The notes under the pieces: generated by a model
What the model was told of the DNA's origin: nothing
What the model saw: the letters and a program-made list of their open reading frames with translations, nothing else
Database searches by the model: none
DNA from: Streptomyces sp. WZ.A104
Lineage (GTDB): Bacteria; Actinomycetota; Actinomycetes; Streptomycetales; Streptomycetaceae
DNA: 53,754 nt
Assembly: GCF_002382885.1 (NCBI RefSeq)
Contig: NZ_NWVL01000057.1
Span: 1 to 53,754 of the forward strand
Direction of reading: 5' to 3'
Shown: positions 1 through 7,814 of the stretch, one piece after another
Numbering within the stretch: position 1 is the stretch's first letter
Layout of the letters: each line of letters opens with the position of its first letter
Translations under genes and position numbers: made by a program

Positions 1-308
1 GCACTGATTTCTCGCGTGCACCTTCCTGTCTCGCTAGCCGGACCCGGGTCGTCTGGCAGTACCAACCCGTCCCGGCGTTGTCGGGGCTGCTTGCCGCTCA
101 GCTCGACATCCCCCGAACCCAACTGCCCCCAGCTTCAACCGGATTGCTACGACAACCCGGCGGTGAAGGTCTCTCACCTCACTCGATTCCATGGCGCCTC
201 GTGGCGCACCGACTCGCTACGACAAGACCGCCGAATCCTTCCAGGCAGCCGTCACTCTTGCGTCGCTTCTGATGGGGGCATGATGCTCCGGCGGTGAGCG
301 GCGGGCCA
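1..308. other. No convincing gene
   Basis: No reading frame here shows a start, ribosome binding site and protein-like composition together. Short open frames exist on the plus strand but are Ser/Pro/Arg-rich, as expected of chance frames in GC-rich DNA. Nothing recognised. Confidence 0.5.
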
Positions 309-635
309 TCAGAGATGAAGCTCCATCTCCCAGTCCTCGAACGGCGGCTCGACCCGATAGCTCGGGTCGCAGCACACCCGAACCCACTGCGCGACCCGGT
401 ACTGCGCTTCTCCGTCGTTCAGTACCATGCCGTCGGCGTCGACTTGCAGCACATTGCTATAGATCGCGAAGACCTGTTCCAGAGAGGAGCCGGAGTGGAG
501 GACGGTCGAGCGATAGTCGAACCTATCGAGCAGGTCCAGATCGAGGGTGCCGTTCGCCAAGTAGAAGGCGAAGAGCCGGAGCGAAGCGCGCACGTCGACA
601 GAAAGATGTTCCACCAAGGCATCGTGCGCAGCCAT
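309..635 (-). CDS. Small acidic hypothetical protein (DUF7677-like)
   Basis: Encodes 108 residues. I chose the ATG at 635 because AAGGTGG sits just upstream on the minus strand; the open frame extends further upstream, but that extension is low-complexity and overlaps the opposite-strand HNH remnant. The protein is rich in aromatic and acidic residues (FAFYLANGTLDLDLLDRFDY; ending in EPPFEDWEMELHL), has no signal peptide or membrane segment, and looks globular. It recalls a family of small Streptomyces proteins I believe is DUF7677, but this is from memory. Function unknown. It is transcribed away from the broken HNH gene next door and has no evident operon partner. Confidence 0.6.
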   Translation of the reverse strand: MAAHDALVEHLSVDVRASLRLFAFYLANGTLDLDLLDRFDYRSTVLHSGSSLEQVFAIYSNVLQVDADGMVLNDGEAQYRVAQWVRVCCDPSYRVEPPFEDWEMELHL

Positions 636-671
636 GGGGCCACCTTGGCAAGATCTTTTGAAGACACCCTC

Positions 672-1036
672 TAGTTCCCCTTCCTCTCGGCCCCCGCCGC
701 GCAGGCCACCCCCGCACCCGAAGTGACGACGCTGGCCGACGCGGTCGGCCTGGTGAAGGCGACCGAGGAGGACCGCAGCGGCTGCACCCGCAGCAAGTTC
801 AAGCACTGGAACGTCGGGCGACGACGCAGGCGACGGGTGTAGCACCCGCGCCGAGGTCCTCATCGCCGAGGCCGTCGTCGCGCCGACGGTGGAAGCCGGG
901 TGCAAACTGACCGGCGGTACCTGGGTCAGTTACTACGACGGCCAGGAGGTCGCCAGCGCCGGGGCCCTGGACATCGAGCACATGGTGCCGCTCGCCGAGG
1001 CGTGGGGCAGCAAGTGGGCGGAGTCGGGCTCGATGC
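672..1036 (+). pseudogene. HNH endonuclease family protein, 5' remnant
   Basis: The frame reads TTLADAVGLVKAT, then RSKFKHWN, then after a frameshift near 815 it continues DDAGDGCSTRAEVL, KLTGGTWVSYYDGQEV and LDIEHMVPLAEAW. It aligns by eye with the intact lipoprotein HNH enzyme at 28555-29280 (DSFKHW, GCPTRAEVLI, LTGGAWTSSYDNVEV, DIDHMVPLAEAW). The His of the DxxHMVPL motif is present. The match stops near 1036 just after LAEAWGSKWAESGS. The missing C-terminal half appears 1.55 kb downstream at 2593-2888. The gene is therefore both frameshifted and physically split, and cannot make a functional nuclease. Confidence 0.8.
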
Positions 1037-1254
1037 ATCATTCTGCTCCCGCATGCTGACGGCGCGGGGTTGGTCGGGGATGGGGTTGTCACGCGGAGAG
1101 GTGACGGTGGGTGCCTTCTGACCTGCGGAAGGGCGTTCAACGCCACGATGTTGCATCTGATGCAACCAGGTCGCGCCAGCCTGTTATCCGCCCCGTCTGG
1201 CCGATTTCGGCAGATCTACACTGAGCTGCGAGAACGCTACGGGGGAACAGGATC

Positions 1255-2523
1255 ATGGGCGTGGGTACCGGTACCAGCAATGCGGTGGACGGCCAGTCCT
1301 CCCTGATCTCCGCGGTCCAGGCTGGAGACACGGACCTGGTGAGGATCCTCCTCCACGAGCACAACGGCTCCGACTATCTGGACGCCGCGTTCTGCCTGGC
1401 TGTCCGGATGCACGCCGGGCGCATCGCCCAACTGCTGCTCCAGTACGGTGCGGATTCGGGCCAGAGCCGCCCCGATGACCTCATTCCCCTGAGTGAGGCG
1501 GTCGACTCGGGGTCGCCCGCTCTGTTCGAGGCGCTCCTGGACCACGAGATCCGCGGCAGGTATCCCGAGATCGAACTCCTGGAGGCCCGGGACCTCGCGC
1601 GCCGCTGGCACGAGACGGGGGTCGAGGCCGAGCTGCGACGCCGTACCGGATCCCGGGACGCTGTCAGCCGTAAGCGGGTTCAAGACGGCGAGTACGACAG
1701 CGTCGTCGAGTTCACCCTTGGTGGCATGACTGTGCGGGACGGCCATGGGGCGATCCTCACGTACGTCGAGGAACTGCTCGGGGTACGAACCTCGTTCGAG
1801 GAGCTGATGGACCGCGCGTTGGCCCAGGTCGATCAGCAGGACCATGCAACGTGGAGCCGTGCCAGCCTCCAGTTGAGTGGACGGCGAGAGGAGGTGACCT
1901 GGGCCGCTGCGGCGGTACTACGTACGAGCCCGGACCCATCCCGCCGATTGTTCGGTGCCGAGGTGCTCCGCCTTATTCATCTGTTCGACGACAGCGACAA
2001 GGACGCGTTCGCTGGCCCCGCTCTGGACCTGTTCACCGGCTGGGCGGCCGCCGAGACGGACGTCGCCGTCCTCACCGAGGTGCTGGTCGCCCTTGGAGAA
2101 CACAGCGACCCCCGCGCGGAGGCGGCCCTTCTGCCCCACGCCGGCCATTCCGATGCCCGGGTACGGCGTGCGGTGGCGCAAGGGCTCAGTGCCTTGTCCT
2201 CGCCGCCGGCCTTTTCCGGCGATGCTCGCGCCGCGTTGCTGGGGCTGATGGCCGATCCGGATGCGATGGTACGGAAGACCGCCTGCCGCGTGGTTGCTGA
2301 GGGCAGGGACCACGATCCCGTGTTCGCGGACGCCATGGCAGCTGTGCTGGACGATACGGACCGTCTGGTCCAGTTGGCTGCCGTCTACGGGCTTGCCCTC
2401 CACGACGACGAACGGTGCGTGGAAGCAGCACGCCTTCTCGGCCCGCCGCAGCGCGGTTCTCTGGAAGAGGAGGGCTACCTCGACGCGGCGTGGCGTCACC
2501 AAAGGCTCCGCGACGGCCGCTGA
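1255..2523 (+). CDS. Ankyrin-like and HEAT-repeat protein
   Basis: 422 residues starting at an ATG 7-8 nt after GGGGGAA. Residues about 10-110 have ankyrin-like helical pairs (SSLISAVQAGDTDLVRILL; RIAQLLLQYGAD). Residues about 200-400 have HEAT-like repeats (TEVLVALGEHSDPRAEAALL; DARVRRAVAQGLSAL; DAMVRKTACRVVAEGRD). There is no signal peptide, membrane segment or catalytic motif, so a cytoplasmic protein-protein interaction scaffold is likely. Combined ankyrin-HEAT proteins of about 400 residues are common in Streptomyces, with no assigned role. Its placement is unusual: it lies exactly between the two halves of a broken HNH nuclease gene, so it probably arrived with the insertion that broke that gene. 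The repeat assignment is secure; the function is unknown. Confidence 0.85.
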   Translation: MGVGTGTSNAVDGQSSLISAVQAGDTDLVRILLHEHNGSDYLDAAFCLAVRMHAGRIAQLLLQYGADSGQSRPDDLIPLSEAVDSGSPALFEALLDHEIRGRYPEIELLEARDLARRWHETGVEAELRRRTGSRDAVSRKRVQDGEYDSVVEFTLGGMTVRDGHGAILTYVEELLGVRTSFEELMDRALAQVDQQDHATWSRASLQLSGRREEVTWAAAAVLRTSPDPSRRLFGAEVLRLIHLFDDSDKDAFAGPALDLFTGWAAAETDVAVLTEVLVALGEHSDPRAEAALLPHAGHSDARVRRAVAQGLSALSSPPAFSGDARAALLGLMADPDAMVRKTACRVVAEGRDHDPVFADAMAAVLDDTDRLVQLAAVYGLALHDDERCVEAARLLGPPQRGSLEEEGYLDAAWRHQRLRDGR

Positions 2524-2592
2524 ACGCCCCCGCCTGCACCTGCCAGTTGCTCCGGAGCCGGGAGTACCGCACGATTCGAATGACGCTCCCCG

Positions 2593-2888
2593 CCAGCTGG
2601 GGCCTCCGCCTGGACGGCGGCACGGCGGGAGGCCTACGCGAACGACCAGGGGGTGGAGGTCTCCCTGGTTGCGGTGACGGCGCGCAGTAACCGGCAGAAG
2701 TCGGATCAGGATCCGGCGGACTGGTTGCCGCCGTCCCCGGAGGCTCAGTGCCGGTACGTGTGGGGGAGTGGGTGGCGACCAAGCTCCGCTGGCAGCTCAC
2801 CGCGGACGACCGCGAACTCGAAGCGCTGAAGGTCTCCGCCGAAGGCTCGTGCGAGGACACCATCGTCCGCTACACCCCGGCCGCCTGA
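2593..2888 (+). pseudogene. HNH endonuclease family protein, 3' remnant
   Basis: The frame reads SAWTAARREAYAND, VTARSNRQKSDQDPADWLPP and then, after a frameshift near 2765, WVATKLRWQLTADD and SCEDTIVRYTPAA before a TGA at 2886-2888. The intact paralogue at 28555-29280 has RRQAYAND, AKTNRSKGDKDPADWLPP, WTATKLRWQLNADN and QCPDTVVEYEPAP in the same order. This is the C-terminal half of the gene whose N-terminal half lies at 672-1036, so the two were one gene before the 1.1-2.6 kb segment was inserted. Confidence 0.8.
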
Positions 2889-3186
2889 CCTATCCGCTGA
2901 CGGGAGCGTTCGAGGAGGCGAGCCTTCTCCGGCGCTCCCGTTCCGCTGGTGCTGTACCGGTACCCCTTCGAGCGGGCTTTCTCCCTGCCCCCTCGTTAGA
3001 GGGCCAGGAGCTGAGCGCTATCCGCCCACAACTTGACGGCGTACCAGCCACACCTCGAGAAGTGGCGCGCGCACGTCTTCGCACGCGAGCGACACGTCGG
3101 TCCTCTTCTCCCCGCAGCACTGTCTGCGGCCTAGGGATGCTGGGCATTCACCAGCCCTGCTTCGTTCAGCCGCCGGCTGCGCCTTT

Positions 3187-4140
3187 TCAGATGTCCACCG
3201 GGACGGTGCTGTCGCGGGGTTCCGCGCCGACGATCAGCTCCCCGTGTCCCGTGCCGGCGGCCAGTGATGCCCTCCAGATACGTTCCTTCCACTCCGGCGG
3301 CCAGTTGGTCGTTGCGTCCCACCGGATGCCCTCGAGATCGACTCCATCCAGTTCCACCGATTTAAGGTCGGCCCCCCGGAAGTCGGTGCTGGCTTCTTCT
3401 ACGGCCGTCACTGCCGTGGACAGTGCCAACGCCTCCCGGTAGGCCAGGTCGAGGTCGTCGGCCAGGTCCTGCGACACCTCGAGCGCGCCGAGCCAGGACA
3501 TGTCCGTCCAGCGGAAATGAAGAAGGAGCTCGTTGTCGAGCAACTGCTTGGAGCGGCGGGTCTCTGCCACGAGCCGCAACGTGCACGTGGCCAGGAAGTC
3601 CTCCACCTCTTCCATGTAGTCGAATCCACCCAGAGCAGGCTGCGCTACCTGGTCCGGCTGCGGAAGGGCAAGCACCCGGCCCATGCCGCTGCTTACGCGC
3701 AGGAGCTGGTCACGGGCGGTATCCGGAAGTATTTCCTCCTCCAGATCGCCGATGAGTTGCTGCACAGTGTCCACCGCATCCCGGATGACCCGAACGGCAT
3801 CCAGGGGCCAGTACCGTCGCGCACACTCCAAGGCCTGCTCGCGGTACTTGAGCCGCACGAACGCAGGGCGCCGCATCAAGAGACCCTCGGAAGACCCTTC
3901 CCGGTCGGCCACGGCACGCTCGCGAGGCACTTTGCGTCCCGCACGGGCCAGACGCCCCACAACCGCATCCCCCGTCTGGCGATGTGCCGCCGCGAGCAGA
4001 CGACCCAGCGTCTGATCCGGATCCCGTAGTTCCGGCGGCCCGCCGCTGCTCATCAGACCGTCGTAGACGGCGATCCCCAGCTGCTTGTGTGCTCGTGCCA
4101 GCAAAACCTCAAGCTGTTCGGATGCTCGGTCGCAGTTCAT
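3187..4140 (-). CDS. Hypothetical protein with C-terminal pentapeptide-like motif, sigma-operon partner
   Basis: 317 residues. The start codon overlaps the sigma-factor stop as ATGA at 4137-4140, so the two are translationally coupled. The bulk is helical and charged with no membrane segment. Near residues 250-275 there is a short pentapeptide-repeat-like stretch (DFRGADLKSVELDGVDLEGI) followed by a Trp-rich tail. Streptomyces ECF-like sigma genes are often followed by a co-translated regulator or accessory protein; that context suggests a role in regulating or responding to the sigma factor, but no anti-sigma zinc motif (HxxxCxxC) is visible. I do not recognise a named family. Confidence 0.75.
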   Translation of the reverse strand: MNCDRASEQLEVLLARAHKQLGIAVYDGLMSSGGPPELRDPDQTLGRLLAAAHRQTGDAVVGRLARAGRKVPRERAVADREGSSEGLLMRRPAFVRLKYREQALECARRYWPLDAVRVIRDAVDTVQQLIGDLEEEILPDTARDQLLRVSSGMGRVLALPQPDQVAQPALGGFDYMEEVEDFLATCTLRLVAETRRSKQLLDNELLLHFRWTDMSWLGALEVSQDLADDLDLAYREALALSTAVTAVEEASTDFRGADLKSVELDGVDLEGIRWDATTNWPPEWKERIWRASLAAGTGHGELIVGAEPRDSTVPVDI

Positions 4141-4712
4141 CGATCCTCCTCTGCAGCCTCGTAGCCCGATCCTTCGAGTCCCAGCCGGGTCTTGAGCGTC
4201 GCCCGCGCCCGGGAGAGGCTCTGCCGGGCGGCCTCGGGCGAGATGCCCATCGCAGCGGCACTTTCCTGTGTGGTGAATCCGTCAAGGGTCCAGGCCAGCG
4301 CCGCACGTTGTTTGGACGGCAACGACAGCAGCATCTCGATCACACGCCGTTCTTCGACGCCGAGTTCCACGGCATGCGCGGGCGAATCCCAATGAGCAGT
4401 CGGCCGGTCCGGAACCTCCTCGCAAGGTTCTTCCAGCACCTGCTGACGTAACCAGGAGCGCCAAGCCACTGTGCGCAGCCACGCCTTGGGGTAGCGAATG
4501 CTCGTCCCTGGCCGGCACATCTGCGTGAAGGCATCCTGTGCGGCGTCCTGTGCCTCGCTCCAGGACGCCCCGTGCAGCAGCAGGAAGCGAACAAGGCCCG
4601 GGAACTCGGCATGGTGAAGGTCCTCAGTAAGATCTCTCCCCTGCAGGTCCACCGGGGAGAACCGGTCAAGCGGATCACTCACCCGAAGTTCAGCCTCGGC
4701 CGCGTCCTCCAC
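4137..4712 (-). CDS. RNA polymerase sigma factor, ECF-like sigma-70 family
   Basis: 191 residues from a GTG start. Region 2 lies around residues 30-80 (FPGLVRFLLLHGASWSEAQD, AAQDAFTQM, YPKAWLRTVAWRSWLRQQ). Region 4 lies around residues 120-180 (LLSLPSKQRAALAWTLDGFT, ESAAAMGISPEAARQSLSRA), a helix-turn-helix that binds the -35 element. The length fits an ECF (group IV) sigma factor. It overlaps the upstream small membrane-protein gene (23 nt) and the downstream gene (ATGA), giving a three-gene operon of membrane protein, sigma factor and accessory protein. The small membrane protein could couple the sigma factor to an envelope signal, but that is inference. Confidence 0.9.
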   Translation of the reverse strand: MEDAAEAELRVSDPLDRFSPVDLQGRDLTEDLHHAEFPGLVRFLLLHGASWSEAQDAAQDAFTQMCRPGTSIRYPKAWLRTVAWRSWLRQQVLEEPCEEVPDRPTAHWDSPAHAVELGVEERRVIEMLLSLPSKQRAALAWTLDGFTTQESAAAMGISPEAARQSLSRARATLKTRLGLEGSGYEAAEEDR

Positions 4713-4914
4713 GACGGCTCACCCCGACCTCCGCCAGGCAGCCGGAACCACAGCCCGCCGAGGGTGAGCGCAGGCTGTTGTGAGCGTGCTCGGCGAGCAG
4801 CTTGGACACATGAAGCCCTACTTCATGCTTCAGCCGCTTTCGGGCGAACCGCAGGGTGCTGCTCACAGCCCCTAGAAACACGATCGCTACGCTCGTGATC
4901 AACACCGGATCCAC
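4690..4914 (-). CDS. Small membrane protein upstream of sigma factor
   Basis: 74 residues from a GTG preceded by GGGAG. Residues 3-20 (PVLITSVAIVFLGAVSS) form one N-terminal hydrophobic helix, followed by a basic segment (RFARKRLKHEVGLHV) and a Gly/Arg-rich tail that overlaps the sigma gene. The hydrophobic helix and basic flank suggest a single-pass inner-membrane protein with a cytoplasmic C-terminus. It is the first gene of the sigma operon. The last 10-15 residues lie in sequence shared with the sigma start and are low-complexity. Function unknown. Confidence 0.55.
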   Translation of the reverse strand: MDPVLITSVAIVFLGAVSSTLRFARKRLKHEVGLHVSKLLAEHAHNSLRSPSAGCGSGCLAEVGVSRRGGRGRG

Positions 4915-5199
4915 CCTTGCGCTCCCGCCTCTTCGGGCATGGGTGGCACCCGTACGGGCACCACGCTAACTAGTGCTGTCGGCAGGCCGGACTGTGACAT
5001 CCCGGGCTGAGAATTTTCAGCCCGTGCGGGCCAGCGTCTGGCTGTACCCAGGCCGGAAGGAGTCCACGGACCAGAGTCCGTGGTCAGGCCGTGAAGGTAA
5101 CCGGCGCTGGAAGGAGCCGAGCCAAGCCCGTCCGTCTGTTGGCCGAGCGGCAGGTTATGGGGATCACTCTGCACCAGGATCTTCAGCCTGGCCGGTACG
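4915..5199. other. Non-coding stretch with two hairpins
   Basis: No gene seen. There are two perfect hairpins: 8-bp arms at 5003-5010 and 5017-5024 with an AT-rich 6-nt loop (GAATTT), and 8-bp arms at 5064-5071 and 5076-5083 with a 4-nt loop. The stretch lies between the upstream end of the sigma operon and the 3' end of the next minus-strand gene, so it holds the sigma-operon promoter and possibly a terminator for the gene at 5200-6264. More GC-rich potential pairing follows to about 5160. No known RNA family could be assigned. Confidence 0.4.
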
Positions 5200-6264
5200 T
5201 CAGGTCACACGGTCAGACTCAAGGCCTGAGTAGTTACCGGTGAGGTGGTTGCGCCGGGTGAGCTCCCAGTGCAGGTCTTCAGGGGCAGCACCGTGCGCCC
5301 AGGAGCGCAGGAAGTGGGTGGCGACGAGCATGTCGAGCAAGATGGTGAGCTCTTGAAGCGGGAGGCCGCACATGCGCGCGAGGACTTCCTGCTCAGCTGC
5401 TGGCGCGCCTGTCTGGTCCGGGAGGTGCGCGGCCAGCGCCAGTGCCAGCAGACGCGGAGATGCGCCGAGTTGGCGAATTTCGCCCATCTGGCAGGTGCGC
5501 AGAATCCAGTTGGCCGCCCGGGCACGGTCTGCGCGAGCCGGCGTCTGCATCCGTACAGCAGTGTCCAAGAGTTCCACTGAGATGCCCGCGTGTGTCGGTC
5601 CGGTGGGGGAGCGCAGCCAGCCGGCAGCCTCCAGCTCGGTGAACGCAGACGGCTCCGAAGCAATCCGCATACCGCGAATCAAGCCGGCGGGGATGTTCAC
5701 CTTCCCGGCGGTGGTGGAACGCAGGGCGCACTGCAGGGCCAGCAGGCGAGCAGCCGCACTGGTCCGGGCGGGAAGAGCAGCGGCCAGATAGCTGAGCATC
5801 TCCCGCACGCGCACCTGCTCCGAGGGACCGTGCGATGTTCTCCTGCGCTGCCGTTGCCGGATCCGTTTCACCGACTCTGCCGGAGAGGCCGTGGCGAGGA
5901 CTGTGTCGGGCACGACCGCGGCATGGGCAGTGGCTGCCGCGCAGGCGGCGCAGGTGTCGGCGAGCCGCCAGAGCCGGCCACCGCGCTCGCGGGTGAGGAC
6001 GAGCAGGACGGGTCCGGAGCAGCCGCGGTGGCGTGGGTGCCACCGGCAGCCGTGTGAGTGGCACTGGCAGGTCCGAAGGTGCCTAGGAAGGAAGTCATGG
6101 CGCGCGTGAGCGGCCAGGTGGGTCAGTGCCTGGGACGGCGCGGTCCGCATGGACGGGGCGGAGGGCGAGCACTGCAGGCAGTTCAGCATGGTCCCTCCGT
6201 GTTCAGGGCGCAGCTCCACGGTCCAGATGCGTCGCACCACCGGGTGCGTCGTGCAGAGCCTCAT
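5200..6264 (-). CDS. Cysteine/histidine-rich hypothetical protein
   Basis: 354 residues from the ATG at 6264, which follows AGGAGAAAG; the open frame continues upstream but that part is low-complexity and crosses the shared promoter. The N-terminal 120 residues carry paired Cys and His (MLNCLQCSPSAPSM; HLRTCQCHSHGC; TCAACAAATAHAAV), suggesting a zinc-binding module. The rest is helical (LLALQCALRSTTAGKVNIPA, LGASPRLLALALAAHLPDQT). It diverges from an XRE regulator at 6420, and the promoter between them has three copies of a 15-bp motif. This recalls Streptomyces proteins found near XRE regulators on accessory elements, but I do not recognise a named family. Confidence 0.7.
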   Translation of the reverse strand: MRLCTTHPVVRRIWTVELRPEHGGTMLNCLQCSPSAPSMRTAPSQALTHLAAHARHDFLPRHLRTCQCHSHGCRWHPRHRGCSGPVLLVLTRERGGRLWRLADTCAACAAATAHAAVVPDTVLATASPAESVKRIRQRQRRRTSHGPSEQVRVREMLSYLAAALPARTSAAARLLALQCALRSTTAGKVNIPAGLIRGMRIASEPSAFTELEAAGWLRSPTGPTHAGISVELLDTAVRMQTPARADRARAANWILRTCQMGEIRQLGASPRLLALALAAHLPDQTGAPAAEQEVLARMCGLPLQELTILLDMLVATHFLRSWAHGAAPEDLHWELTRRNHLTGNYSGLESDRVT

Positions 6265-6348
6265 CTGATTGGTCTTTCTCCTGGTCCTCGGCGAGCTTGA
6301 TCTGCTGGTGCAGTGGGGTGGGGGAGTGGGGCGGCAGCACACCGTAGT

Positions 6349-6427
6349 GCAGACCTCTGCCCTGCGTAGAGGTGCGGCGACCTGCGTAAATAGGGCAGGG
6401 GTCTGCACTGACAGGGCAGGTGTCTGC
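6349..6427. promoter_or_regulatory. Three-copy operator candidate in divergent promoter
   Basis: The 15-mer AGGGCAGNNGTCTGC occurs three times: at 6392-6406 and 6413-6427 on the plus strand, and at 6349-6363 on the minus strand. The two plus-strand copies are 21 bp apart (start to start), two helical turns, so they face the same side of the DNA. The inverted copy lies nearer the minus-strand gene. The third copy overlaps the GTG at 6420, so bound protein could block the regulator's own promoter or start. Autoregulation by the adjacent XRE protein is the obvious hypothesis. Confidence 0.6.
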
Positions 6428-6707
6428 GCCTTCGGATGGTGGAGTGACGATCTTCCCGCCCGACCCGAACCTCACCGCCCTCCGCCTGGAGCTGGCGCGA
6501 CTGAGGAGCGAACGCGGCTGGACCTACGACGAGCTCGCCCACCGAACCGGCCTGGCCAGGCGCACTCTCATCGAAATCGAGCAAGGCCGAACCATCGGCT
6601 CACTCAAGACCTGGCACGCCATCGCCCACGCCCTCGACGTCCCCGTCGACCACCTCTTCGCCCGCCTCTGCGAAGGCCACGAACCCCCGGCCGAACCTGC
6701 CTCCTGA
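6420..6707 (+). CDS. XRE-family transcriptional regulator
   Basis: 95 residues from GTG at 6420; GTG at 6444 (87 residues) is an equally possible start and would leave all operator copies upstream. The core is a Cro/C1-type helix-turn-helix: LRLELARLRSERGWTYDELA, HRTGLARRTLIEIEQGRTIG, then TWHAIAHALDVPVDHLFARL. This arrangement (Q/E-gly turn, DNA-contact helix RTLIEIEQG, and a LAxxLxVxxxxLF helix) is typical of small DNA-binding XRE repressors. It diverges from the Cys-rich gene at 5200-6264 and is followed by the DUF6083 and helicase genes, which it may control. No ligand-binding domain is present. Confidence 0.85.
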   Translation: MSAPSDGGVTIFPPDPNLTALRLELARLRSERGWTYDELAHRTGLARRTLIEIEQGRTIGSLKTWHAIAHALDVPVDHLFARLCEGHEPPAEPAS

Positions 6708-6840
6708 CCACTCCGGGTCACGGTCTGGGAGATCACCCGATCCAGTCATCAAAAGGCACTCCTGCGCGAGAGACCGCACGCGGGTTCCCTGCTGTTGAGC
6801 CGTCCGCAGGACACTCCGGCACGTCCCCCGCAGTACCGGC

Positions 6841-7731
6841 GTGTCACCTGCCACCTTCACCGCCATGTGCTCCGCCAACGCCCCAACCCCTCGCCGGTGG
6901 GACGGCACCTCCGCCCGCTCCCCACGCTCACGGTCCCTTCGCGTCGACGCCGACAGCCCCACCCGTCTCGTCCGCAGTGCGCAGCCCGGCCGCTGCCCTG
7001 ACTGCGGCAACCGCGTCGACTGGCACCCACGCACGGACGGCGACGACCGAGCTGTGGGACTCCACCCTCAAGAACTCCCCGCCGCTGCTGTCCCTGCTGC
7101 CAGCCGCTGGCACGTCAGCTCCGGCATCGCTCACCCCGCCCACGACGGCACTGCGTGGTGCCGCATCCCGCACACAGCCCTGTGCCCCGCACGCAGCGCT
7201 CCCGCAGCCCTCACCCCACAACTGGCCGCGCTGCGCCGCCACCTCGCCCTGCACACCTGCCGCCTGATCAACAACGGCGCCCTCACCACACCGGCCGCCC
7301 CACCATCACCCGAGCGAACCGAATCCTGCAGGCCCGCCCAGCCCGTCGCCCACCTTCTCAGCGTCCTCTACATCGCCGGCCACCCCATCGACGCCATCCA
7401 GTGCGTAGCCCAGACCCGGCAGCGGCACCGTTGCGCCCGCCCTGTCCTCGACGACCAGGCCCCCCACGGCACCTGGGCCCTTCTCCCCACCACCCTCCCC
7501 AGCCACCGACCCACTTCACCCTCCGTGGACAGGATGGCCATCTACAACCTGACCCACCTGCCTTACACCGAGCAGCTGCGATGGCGCCACCAGCACTGCC
7601 CCGATCATGCGACCTCCTCAGCCGCCGACCTCGCCCTCACCGAATGGGAACCGTTCGACCCGCAGCTCCACTACCAGCACATCCACTCACGCCTGCCTCA
7701 CAGCGCACGCAAGCGGCACCACACGACGTAA
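6841..7731 (+). CDS. DUF6083 domain-containing protein
   Basis: 296 residues from GTG at 6841. The middle of the protein (about residues 48-120) has a CPDCGNRVDWHPR zinc-ribbon-like start and then GLHPQELPAA, SRWHVSSGIAHPAHDG and CRIPHTALCPAR, a Cys/His/Trp pattern I associate with Streptomyces DUF6083 proteins. A second Cys/His cluster is at the C-terminus (RHRCARPV; LRWRHQHCPDH). It is likely a soluble metal-binding protein of unknown function. It lies 83 bp upstream of a UvrD-like helicase on the same strand, and both are downstream of the XRE regulator, so a shared transcript is plausible. Confidence 0.75.
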   Translation: MSPATFTAMCSANAPTPRRWDGTSARSPRSRSLRVDADSPTRLVRSAQPGRCPDCGNRVDWHPRTDGDDRAVGLHPQELPAAAVPAASRWHVSSGIAHPAHDGTAWCRIPHTALCPARSAPAALTPQLAALRRHLALHTCRLINNGALTTPAAPPSPERTESCRPAQPVAHLLSVLYIAGHPIDAIQCVAQTRQRHRCARPVLDDQAPHGTWALLPTTLPSHRPTSPSVDRMAIYNLTHLPYTEQLRWRHQHCPDHATSSAADLALTEWEPFDPQLHYQHIHSRLPHSARKRHHTT

Positions 7732-7814
7732 CCCCAGCCCGCTACACGTCCCGGCAACGCCGCCGACCCACCCCAGCTCCCGATGCCACTCGATCCACCC
7801 CACGGAGACTCCCG

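Noticed and set aside
4990..5160. Possible group II intron fragment
   Set aside because: Hairpins are present but no domain V or reverse transcriptase could be recognised.
7155..7814. 220-codon N-terminal extension of the UvrD-like helicase
   Set aside because: It lies within the DUF6083 coding sequence in another frame and is Pro/Arg-rich; the GTG at 7815 has a ribosome site and starts the helicase motif series.
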